Origin: an uncultured Muribaculaceae bacterium
GTDB lineage: Bacteria > Bacteroidota > Bacteroidia > Bacteroidales > Muribaculaceae
Direction of reading: 5' to 3'
DNA: 42,982 nt
Assembly (NCBI GenBank): GCA_910579105.1
Contig: CAJTRT010000019.1
Span: 1 to 42,982 of the forward strand
A model generated the notes under the pieces. That model did no database searches. It worked only from the letters and a program-made list of their open reading frames with translations, and was not told where the DNA came from. Positions 9,015 through 15,150 of this stretch are shown piece by piece. The translations under genes and the position numbers were made by a program. Numbering within the stretch: position 1 is the first letter of the stretch; the number at the start of each line of letters is the position of its first letter.

Positions 9015-10652
9015 ATGAAATTCAATAAATTATATATGGCTCTCGGTGTCGCTGCCCTCGCTTTGGCTTCTTGCAGCGACGAAGAGGACTACACCCCCGC
9101 TCCCGCGGTGGTGACCCCCGCGGCCTACTTCAACATCTCCGACAAAACGGATGTTGACCTGGAAAAGAACTCCACCGAGTTCAGCTTCCCGATCTACCGC
9201 GCCGAGGCAGGTGGCGCTTACAGCCCCAACCTCGCCATCTCCGTTGTCAGCGGCGACGGGCAGCCTGTCCCCAGCACCCTTTTCACCGCCCTGAACAGCG
9301 ATGCGGACCCCGTCTTCGCCGAAGGCGCCACGACCGGCGCGATAAAGTATGCCGTCGACATGTCGCAGATCACCCCGCTCAACGACTACTCCTTCCTGAT
9401 AAAGGCCGAGGGCGAAAGCACTCCCTACTTCATCACCTCGACGGAGTACGTTGTCAGCTACGTTCCCTGGGTGTCGATGTCCGACCCGACTTCCGGCGCT
9501 CTTCCCACGCTTGACGACAACTCGCTGTGGCAGTGCCTCCAGGGCGGTCTCGCCATGACTCTCGACGTGGTTGTCGAGAAGCATCCCGAAAAGCCCTTGT
9601 TCCGTATCACCCACCCGTATCTCAACGCCCCCGGCGCGATCAACGCCGCGACACAGGAGAACTTCGCCGAGTACTATCTCGACCCCAACGATCCCAACTA
9701 CCTCTATCTCAACACCGAGAACCCCAATGCCGTGTTCTTCTGCGACAGCAAGGGCGACATCATCAAGGAGTATGAGGTCGGCGTGCGCGGTATCTTCAAC
9801 GAGAACTGGATCGGCTACGGCAACTTCCTGCTGCTGAACATGTACTGGTACTATCTCAACAACGAGTGGTACATGGTCAGCGATGACAAGGGCATTTCCC
9901 CCGAACGCGGCGAGTTCAACAAGTGCATCGGCCAGTTCAAGAACGGCAACATCGAGTTCGGCAACGGCGGCGTGTGGTTCGGCTTCACCAAGGACAAGGA
10001 AGCCGTGTGGGACGGCAAGGGCTGGGTGCTCAAGCTCCCCGGAGCCGCGCAGCTCGGCTGGGCATCGCTCGGCATGGGCACATTCACCGACGGCTTCGTG
10101 GCACAGTACTGGGGCGAGGCTAACCAGACCTTCCAGGTCAACATGATGGAGAGCGAGACAGACAAGGGTATGTTCCGCCTCGAGAACCCCTACCGCTACG
10201 GTAACGGATATCCCCTGGCCGACGCCTCGACCGACGCTTCCGGCGACGGCCCCTGGAACATCGTCATCGACTGCACCGATCCCAACTTCGTGGTGATCGA
10301 GCCTCAGGGCACCGGCTTCATGGTCGGCACCGAGCAGTTCATCGCCAACGCCGCCGGCTACCTCACCACCACCGACGACGCCGCGAAGAAGCGCACCAAG
10401 GAGCAGATCATCGCCGACGGGCTGAACGACACCTACGACGCGGCCACCCGCACCATAACCATCAACCACCCGATGCTCTCCGGCGACAACGGCGCCACAT
10501 GGTCCAACGTCTGGGAGGTAGCAGGCTTCCAGCCCGCCGTGATCGTCCTCCCCGCCGAGGGCGGCCAGCAGGCCCAGCAGGCCGCTGCCATCTCCTCCGG
10601 CAAGATCTCCCTGGCCAAGGCCCGCGCCTCCCGCAAGGTCGCCCGCCGCTAA
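9015..10652 (+). CDS. Unrecognised surface lipoprotein at the SusE/SusF position
   Basis: A 545-residue lipoprotein with a lipobox LASC (Cys20) followed by the acidic SDEED stretch often seen in surface-exported Bacteroidetes lipoproteins. Residues about 35-150 look like a beta-sandwich (PAAYFNISDKTDVDLEKNST), and the later part is Trp/Tyr/Gly rich with repeated short turns (GNGGVWFGFTKDKEAVWDG), suggesting carbohydrate or hydrophobic ligand contact. Position and size suit a SusE/F-like accessory binding protein, but I see no sequence signature that proves this. The C-terminus is odd: a Gln/Ala stretch followed by a basic tail KARASRKVARR. It is the last gene of the operon, 34 bp after susD, with a strong terminator 45 bp beyond its stop. 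Confidence 0.75.
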   Translation: MKFNKLYMALGVAALALASCSDEEDYTPAPAVVTPAAYFNISDKTDVDLEKNSTEFSFPIYRAEAGGAYSPNLAISVVSGDGQPVPSTLFTALNSDADPVFAEGATTGAIKYAVDMSQITPLNDYSFLIKAEGESTPYFITSTEYVVSYVPWVSMSDPTSGALPTLDDNSLWQCLQGGLAMTLDVVVEKHPEKPLFRITHPYLNAPGAINAATQENFAEYYLDPNDPNYLYLNTENPNAVFFCDSKGDIIKEYEVGVRGIFNENWIGYGNFLLLNMYWYYLNNEWYMVSDDKGISPERGEFNKCIGQFKNGNIEFGNGGVWFGFTKDKEAVWDGKGWVLKLPGAAQLGWASLGMGTFTDGFVAQYWGEANQTFQVNMMESETDKGMFRLENPYRYGNGYPLADASTDASGDGPWNIVIDCTDPNFVVIEPQGTGFMVGTEQFIANAAGYLTTTDDAAKKRTKEQIIADGLNDTYDAATRTITINHPMLSGDNGATWSNVWEVAGFQPAVIVLPAEGGQQAQQAAAISSGKISLAKARASRKVARR

Positions 10653-10697
10653 CCCCGGCCTCCGCGTCCCGGCTAATCCCCGGAACGATACCCTACA

Positions 10698-10728
10698 AGC
10701 CGCGCCTCCCCCGAGGCGCGGCTTTTTT
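10698..10728 (+). terminator. Rho-independent terminator of the susCD operon
   Basis: A perfect 10-bp GC stem (AGCCGCGCCT / AGGCGCGGCT) with a 6-nt loop is followed by a T-tract at 10722-10728. It is the clearest intrinsic terminator in the window. Confidence 0.9.
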
Positions 10729-10756
10729 ATCTCATACTTTTTATTTTACTGCCTAT

Positions 10757-11195
10757 ACCACCACGGCCCCGCACCCTCCGGGCGCTCCGCGTGTATAGCC
10801 CCCGGAGTCACCGCACCTCGCCCCCTCCGGGGCTCGATACGGTGTTCCGCACGGCCTCGCCCCCTCCGGGTGCTCCGCGGGGAGAGTTCCCCCGCAGTCG
10901 CCATATCGCCCTCCGCAGGGGGGTGCGGTGTTCCGCACGGCCTTGTGCCCTCCGGGCGCTCCATTTGCGTTTCCTTATGCGATATTATCCCCCGTATCCT
11001 ATATCGCCCTTATATCCTCTCTCAATCCCTCCTCTCTCCGCCGCGTCAACCCATTGGCTGCGCTTTCCACATCAGCGCCCGGAGGGTGCGCGGCCTTGCG
11101 GAACACCGTATCGAGCCCACGGAGGGGCGAGGTGCGGTGACGCTCGAGCCGTCTCCTCCCGCGGAGCGCCCGGAGGGTGCGGGCCCGTGGTGCCA
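10757..11195. repeat. Nested GC-rich inverted-repeat cluster (REP-like)
   Basis: Five copies of a unit of about 35 bp with core CCCTCCGGGCGCTCC lie here. Three are in forward orientation (about 10758-10791, 10840-10880, 10926-10962) and two inverted (about 11076-11107, 11160-11195). A linking segment at 10803-10844 is also repeated inverted at 11103-11141. Together they make a long imperfect palindrome with outer arms 10757-10856 and 11093-11195 around a less repetitive centre (10963-11075). One unit contains the small hairpin GTGCGG/CCGCAC at 10923-10938. No gene is credible in this stretch. The HUH transposase gene starts 75 bp after the cluster, as expected for a REP/RAYT or IS200-type pair. 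Confidence 0.75.
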
Positions 11196-11269
11196 CCTGC
11201 GCTGCGGCGATTTTATGTTTTGCGGCATATTTGCTTGTAGATGTGAGTGGTATTGAGTATTTTCGCCAT

Positions 11270-11713
11270 ATGAGTAAGACATTGCTGCTGTCGCACATCG
11301 TGTTCGGCACAAAAAACAGAGAGCGCACCATACCCCCGGATCAAAAGGAGAAGTTATTTCGGTTCATATGGTCGGTCTTAAAGGAACACAAATGTGTGTT
11401 GTACAGGATAAACGGGATGGGGGATCATGTGCATATGCTGGTTGACATCCACCCGTCGGTTGCCGTGGCCACGCTTATGCGGGAAGTGAAATCGAAGTCG
11501 AGCCAGTGGATGAAAAAATCAGGTTTTTTCCCAGCATTTGACAGCTGGGGACAGGAATATTTCGCAGAGTCAAAGAGTGTTGCCGACAAGGATCGCGTGA
11601 TAAATTATATAAAGGAGCAAGAAACGCATCACCGCACAATAACCGCCGATGGCGAGTTCAAAGGCCTGTTTGCAGTCAATGGCTTTTCTTGGTTTGATGA
11701 TGATTTACGATGA
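11270..11713 (+). CDS. Small HUH/Y1 transposase (IS200/RAYT type)
   Basis: A 147-residue Y1 transposase. The HUH metal-binding motif is DHVHML (His53, His55), preceded by the strand HIVFGTKNRE, and the single catalytic tyrosine is Tyr113 in RVINYIKEQETHH. These enzymes cut and join single-stranded DNA at hairpin-marked sites. The length is normal for IS200 TnpA and REP-associated transposases. I start at the ATG at 11270 because it gives the family N-terminus MSKTLLLSHIVFGTKN; the reading frame is open further upstream into the repeat cluster. There is no TnpB. Base composition is visibly lower in GC than the flanking operons, consistent with acquisition. It looks intact. Confidence 0.88.
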   Translation: MSKTLLLSHIVFGTKNRERTIPPDQKEKLFRFIWSVLKEHKCVLYRINGMGDHVHMLVDIHPSVAVATLMREVKSKSSQWMKKSGFFPAFDSWGQEYFAESKSVADKDRVINYIKEQETHHRTITADGEFKGLFAVNGFSWFDDDLR

Positions 11714-11737
11714 TGGCAGAAATTTCAGCGCCCCTCA

Positions 11738-11768
11738 TTTGCCGATTCCCAAACTTTCATTAACTTTG
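11738..11768 (+). promoter_or_regulatory. Promoter of the DUF3990 cassette
   Basis: TTTG at 11738-11741 and TAACTTTG at 11761-11768 with a 19-bp spacer match the Bacteroides -33/-7 consensus exactly. A 31-bp segment here (11739-11769) recurs with 29 of 31 identities at 12842-12872 in front of serC. Confidence 0.7.
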
Positions 11769-11798
11769 CCTAACGACAATGTGTTGATACGGGCCTTT

Positions 11799-12071
11799 AT
11801 GATAGAAAAAACAGATAAGAATACAGGAGACAAAAGGATTATATTGGATAATGACGAAATACGTATGGGCTTCCTCGCGCAATGTGTCGAGGCGGTCGCG
11901 GAAGCTGATAGGTCTGATTATCTCGCGATGCTGAGCCGTCTGGAAGCTGCCGATATGACGCAGGGCTACATCCTGCGGTTTTATGACACACTCCATACCG
12001 AGAGCGCGGAAAACATAACACAGTCGTTACTTAAACTGCTACGAGAGAGAGAAGCGCGAATAAAACGATAG
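11799..12071 (+). CDS. DUF3791-type small protein, first gene of a DUF3990 cassette
   Basis: A 90-residue, mostly helical cytoplasmic protein. The pattern FLAQCVEAVAEADRSD followed by YILRFYDTLHTES and a C-terminal helix matches what I know of DUF3791 proteins, which are found beside DUF3990 genes. The ATG at 11799 is chosen because it lies about 30 bp after the promoter -7 box; the frame is open upstream into the transposase gene but such a start would precede the promoter. The next gene begins 1-7 bp after its stop, so the two are co-transcribed. A role as an antitoxin or chaperone for the DUF3990 protein is inference from context. Confidence 0.7.
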   Translation: MIEKTDKNTGDKRIILDNDEIRMGFLAQCVEAVAEADRSDYLAMLSRLEAADMTQGYILRFYDTLHTESAENITQSLLKLLREREARIKR

Positions 12072-12078
12072 CGTGAGT

Positions 12079-12585
12079 ATGTTTGAAATTCTGACAGTTT
12101 ATCATGGTGGAACCGAGGAGATAAAGACTCCGAAAGTGAATGTCGGTCGTCCGCAACTCGATTTCGGCCCCGGATTTTATGTCACTGACATATACACCCA
12201 AGCGGCCAGTTGGGCGACCCGCGTGGCCGCTGACCGCAAAGGCTCGCCGGTGGTTAACATATATAATCTAAGGCAGCGGGAAATCCGTTCGGCAGGCAGA
12301 TGCAAGGTTTTTGCGGCTTACAACCGGGAGTGGCTTGAATTTGTGGCTGCGTCCCGACTTGGAGAAGAGCCGTGGGCCGGCTTTGATTATATCGAGGGAG
12401 GCGTGGCTGACGACAGGGTGGTCAATACTGTCAGGCTTTATATGGGTGGTTTTTTGTCTGCCGATGAGGCGTTGGGGCGATTGAGATATTTCAAACCGGC
12501 CAATCAGATTTGCATACTCAGCCAGAGCCTTCTTGAATCATATATGGATTTTATGGATTGTGAGGAAGTTAGAGCGTATGAGTGA
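12079..12585 (+). CDS. DUF3990 protein, putative ADP-ribosyltransferase-fold toxin
   Basis: A 168-residue protein with DUF3990 hallmarks in order: VYHGG (His9), GRPQLDFGPGFYVTD with Tyr34, then QAASWATRVA, a central DYIEGGVADDRVVNTV, and near the end PANQICILS with Gln143. The His, Tyr and late polar residue are in the order of the H-Y-E/Q triad of ADP-ribosyltransferases, and I recall DUF3990 being grouped with that fold. Activity is not shown. The start is the ATG at 12079; a GTG at 12073 is an alternative. It overlaps the next gene by 8 bp (ATGAGTGA), so the three genes form one tight unit. Toxin function is inference from fold, size and small neighbours. Confidence 0.75.
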   Translation: MFEILTVYHGGTEEIKTPKVNVGRPQLDFGPGFYVTDIYTQAASWATRVAADRKGSPVVNIYNLRQREIRSAGRCKVFAAYNREWLEFVAASRLGEEPWAGFDYIEGGVADDRVVNTVRLYMGGFLSADEALGRLRYFKPANQICILSQSLLESYMDFMDCEEVRAYE

Positions 12586-12829
12586 CAAAGAGAAAACGAT
12601 ACATGACATTCTGACCGCGACGCAGACAGGCACAATTGTCTGTCTCCTGGCCAGGACGTTGGGAGTCCCCGTCTACGAGGCTTTCCGCAGGTTTTTCCGA
12701 AGTGAGACCTATGCCGTTTTCCGCAAGCCGGGCTCCAGCCTGTCCATGCTTGGCGATCCGGCGATTGTACGGGAATATCTTGTGGAAATCGGCAGAGAAG
12801 GCCTGTGCCGGGGATGTGTTTTAAAATAG
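12578..12829 (+). CDS. Small DUF3791-like protein, third gene of the DUF3990 cassette
   Basis: An 83-residue helical protein. The motif EAFRRFFRSETYAVFRKPGSS followed by GDPAIVREYLVEIG (read as two parts) resembles the small partners commonly encoded next to DUF3990 genes, of the pattern 'SxTY...L...sp..V...l..E'. The start at 12578 overlaps the stop of the DUF3990 gene, implying translational coupling. It may be a second partner or antitoxin. No promoter or terminator separates it from the upstream genes. Confidence 0.65.
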   Translation: MSDKEKTIHDILTATQTGTIVCLLARTLGVPVYEAFRRFFRSETYAVFRKPGSSLSMLGDPAIVREYLVEIGREGLCRGCVLK

Positions 12830-12840
12830 GTTGCCCCGCG

Positions 12841-12871
12841 CTTGCCGATTCCAGAACTTTCATTAACTTTG
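12841..12871 (+). promoter_or_regulatory. Promoter of serC-serA
   Basis: TAACTTTG at 12864-12871 is a full -7 match; CTTG at 12841-12844, 19 bp upstream, is one base off the -33 TTTG. The leader to the serC ATG would be about 80 nt. The segment is a near copy of the promoter at 11738-11768. Confidence 0.65.
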
Positions 12872-12960
12872 CGATTGGGGGTGTGGGCGAGGCGGTGTTA
12901 AGCCGTTTGGCGACGCTCCCTTACAGGTAAGCCACAAAACCTAACTAAAAACATAAAAGG

Positions 12961-14031
12961 ATGAAGAAGCACAATTTCTATGCCGGCCCTTCGATTCTGA
13001 GCCAGTACACCATCAAGAACACCGCCGACGCGGTGCTGAATTTCGCCGATACCGGCCTGTCGATCCTCGAGGTGTCGCATCGCTCCAAGGAGTTCCAGGC
13101 GGTGATGGACGAGGCCCAGGCGCTCGTCAAGGAGCTGTTGGACGTTCCCGCCGGTTACAGCGTGCTGTTCCTCGGCGGCGGCGCTTCGTTGCAGTTCGCC
13201 ATGGTGCCCTACAACCTGCTCCGCACCAAGGCCGCGTACCTCGATACCGGCGTGTGGGCCCACAAGGCAATCAAGGAGGCCAAGCTGTTCGGCGAGGTCG
13301 ATGTTGTCGCTTCTTCCGAAGACCGCAACTATAACTACATCCCCAAGGGTTACGCGGTTCCCGAGGATGTCGACTACTTCCACTACACCACCAACAACAC
13401 CATCTACGGCACCGAGATCCGCAAGGATCCCGAGACAAAGGTGCGCCTGGTGGCCGACATGTCGTCCGACATCTTCTCCCGTCCGGTTGATGTTGCCAAG
13501 TATGACCTGATCTATGCCGGCGCCCAGAAGAACCTCGCCCCCGCCGGCGCGACCATCATAATCGTGCGCGACGAGGTGCTCAACAATCCCCCGCGTCCCA
13601 TCCCGACGATGCTCAACTACAAGACCCACGTTGACAAGGGATCGATGTTCAACACCCCGCCGGTGCTTCCCATCTACTCCGCGCTGATGACCCTCCGTTA
13701 TTATAAGGAGATGGGCGGCGTGGCCGAGCTTGAGAAGCGCGACCTGGCCAAGGCCGCCAAGCTCTACGAGGCTATCGACGGCAGCAAGGTGTTCCAGTCG
13801 ACCGTGCCCGACCACGAGGACCGTTCGATCATGAACGTATGCTTCGTGATGAAGCCCGAGTATGCGGAGCTGGAGAAGCAGTTCCTCGAACTGGCCACCT
13901 CCAAGGGTATCGTGGGCATCAAGGGGCACCGCTCTGTCGGCGGCTTCCGCGCGTCGCTCTACAACGCCCTGCCCATGGAGTCGGTCGACGTGCTCGTGGC
14001 CGCGATGAAGGAATTCGAGAACAAAATTTAA
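12961..14031 (+). CDS. serC: Phosphoserine aminotransferase
   Basis: A 356-residue class V aminotransferase that converts 3-phosphohydroxypyruvate and glutamate to phosphoserine, and in many bacteria also acts in pyridoxal-phosphate synthesis as PdxF. The start KKHNFYAGPSILS, the phosphate-binding loop GGGASLQFAMVPYNL near residue 72, VADMSSDIFSRPVDV, and the PLP lysine Lys190 in YAGAQKNLAPAG are all family signatures. Full length. The serA gene follows after 12 bp in the same operon. The presence of pdxB in this window fits the double role. Confidence 0.97.
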   Translation: MKKHNFYAGPSILSQYTIKNTADAVLNFADTGLSILEVSHRSKEFQAVMDEAQALVKELLDVPAGYSVLFLGGGASLQFAMVPYNLLRTKAAYLDTGVWAHKAIKEAKLFGEVDVVASSEDRNYNYIPKGYAVPEDVDYFHYTTNNTIYGTEIRKDPETKVRLVADMSSDIFSRPVDVAKYDLIYAGAQKNLAPAGATIIIVRDEVLNNPPRPIPTMLNYKTHVDKGSMFNTPPVLPIYSALMTLRYYKEMGGVAELEKRDLAKAAKLYEAIDGSKVFQSTVPDHEDRSIMNVCFVMKPEYAELEKQFLELATSKGIVGIKGHRSVGGFRASLYNALPMESVDVLVAAMKEFENKI

Positions 14032-14043
14032 ATCTATACGGCT

Positions 14044-14961
14044 ATGAAAGTGCTTGTAGCTACCGAGAAACCGTTCGCGGCGGTCGCCGTCGACGGTATC
14101 CGCGAAGTGGTTGAAGGCGCGGGTTACCAGCTCGCCCTCCTCGAGAAATACGCCTCCAAGGCCGACCTGCTCGGTGCCGTGGCTGATGCCGACGCGCTGA
14201 TAATCCGCTCCGACAAGGTTGACGCCGAGGTGCTCGACGCCGCGAAGAAGCTGAAAATCGTGGTGCGCGCCGGAGCGGGTTACGACAACGTCGACCTTCC
14301 CGCCGCCACCGCCCACAACGTCGTGGTGGAGAACACCCCCGGGCAGAACTCCAACGCCGTGGCCGAGCTGGTGTTCGGTATGACGGTGATGGCCGTGCGC
14401 AATATGTACAATGGCACTTCCGGCTCGGAGCTGAAAGGGAAGACCCTCGGCATCCACGCCTTCGGCCAGGTGGGGCGCAACGTGGCGCGCATCGCCAAAG
14501 GATTCGGCATGGAGGTGAGCGCCCTGGATCCCTATTGCCCTGACGCTGCCATGGAGGAAGCCGGCGTGAAGCCCGTCCATTCCGTCGAGGAGCTGTACAA
14601 GGGTAACAAATTCGTGTCGCTGCATATTCCCGCCACTGCCGAGACCCGCGGCTCCGTGGGCTACGACCTCGTGACCCTCATGCCGAAGAACGGCGTGCTT
14701 ATCAACACCGCCCGCAAGGAGGTGATCGACGAGGAGGGGCTGCGCCGCGCCCTGGCGGACCGCCCCGACCTGAAATATGTGGCCGATGTGAAGCCCGACA
14801 ACGCCGAGACGCTCGCCGCCGAGTTCGGCGACCGCGTGTTCTTCACACCAAAGAAGATGGGGGCGCAGACCTCCGAGGCCAACATCAACGCCGGGATTGC
14901 CGCCGCCCGCCAGGTGGTAGCCTTTCTGAAAGAGGGCGTTGACCGCTTCCGGGTAAACTGA
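14044..14961 (+). CDS. serA: D-3-phosphoglycerate dehydrogenase, ACT-less form
   Basis: A 305-residue D-2-hydroxyacid dehydrogenase for the first step of serine synthesis. The substrate loop VRAGAGYDNVD (residues 74-84), the NAD-binding AFGQVGRNVARI (about 139-150) and catalytic Arg224 in NTARKEVID are visible. It ends at 305 residues, so the C-terminal ACT regulatory domain is absent and serine feedback through that domain is not expected. The position usually held by the catalytic His (TPHxG) reads TPKKMG, giving Lys270; this Lys-type active site is known from the Entamoeba enzyme and I believe from other Bacteroidetes. Second gene of serC-serA. Confidence 0.95.
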   Translation: MKVLVATEKPFAAVAVDGIREVVEGAGYQLALLEKYASKADLLGAVADADALIIRSDKVDAEVLDAAKKLKIVVRAGAGYDNVDLPAATAHNVVVENTPGQNSNAVAELVFGMTVMAVRNMYNGTSGSELKGKTLGIHAFGQVGRNVARIAKGFGMEVSALDPYCPDAAMEEAGVKPVHSVEELYKGNKFVSLHIPATAETRGSVGYDLVTLMPKNGVLINTARKEVIDEEGLRRALADRPDLKYVADVKPDNAETLAAEFGDRVFFTPKKMGAQTSEANINAGIAAARQVVAFLKEGVDRFRVN

Positions 14962-14984
14962 ATTACCTCCCATCCATAAACCGC

Positions 14985-15024
14985 AGCGGCTTCCCAACCC
15001 TTTCTTAGGGGCGGGGAAGCCGCT
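14985..15024. terminator. Hairpin after serA
   Basis: AGCGGCTTCCC (14985-14995) pairs perfectly with GGGAAGCCGCT (15014-15024) over an 18-nt loop, 24 bp after the serA stop. There is no strong T-tract, so it may be a weak or factor-assisted terminator. Confidence 0.55.
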
Positions 15025-15091
15025 CGATTACGTTCGCTCCACCCGACGGCCGCACAGGTTTCCCCTTTTGGTTCCCCCTCTGCGTCCGGTG

Positions 15092-15111
15092 CCCCGGTCG
15101 GGAGACCGGGG
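15092..15111. terminator. Perfect palindromic hairpin downstream of the ABC-F gene
   Basis: CCCCGGTC pairs with GACCGGGG around GGGA. It lies 40 bp beyond the ABC-F stop on the minus strand. No T-tract follows on that strand, so it could be a terminator stem or a stray REP-like hairpin. Confidence 0.4.
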
Positions 15112-15150
15112 AGGAATAATAGGGTGGGGGAGGCCCGGGGGAGCCGGGTT

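Noticed and set aside
9030..10469. A 479-codon open frame opposite the third susCD-operon gene
   Set aside because: Shadow of a lipoprotein gene with a clear lipobox and operon position; the antisense product is low-complexity Val/Gly/Glu/His.
10746..11269. Several overlapping short frames within the GC repeat cluster
   Set aside because: They merely translate the repeats in several frames; Arg/Pro/Gly-rich products are what such repeats give.
12898..14997. A 699-codon open frame on the minus strand covering serC and serA
   Set aside because: It is the antisense shadow of two certain genes; high third-position GC keeps the opposite frame open, and the translation is Gly/His/Val-rich without domain signatures.
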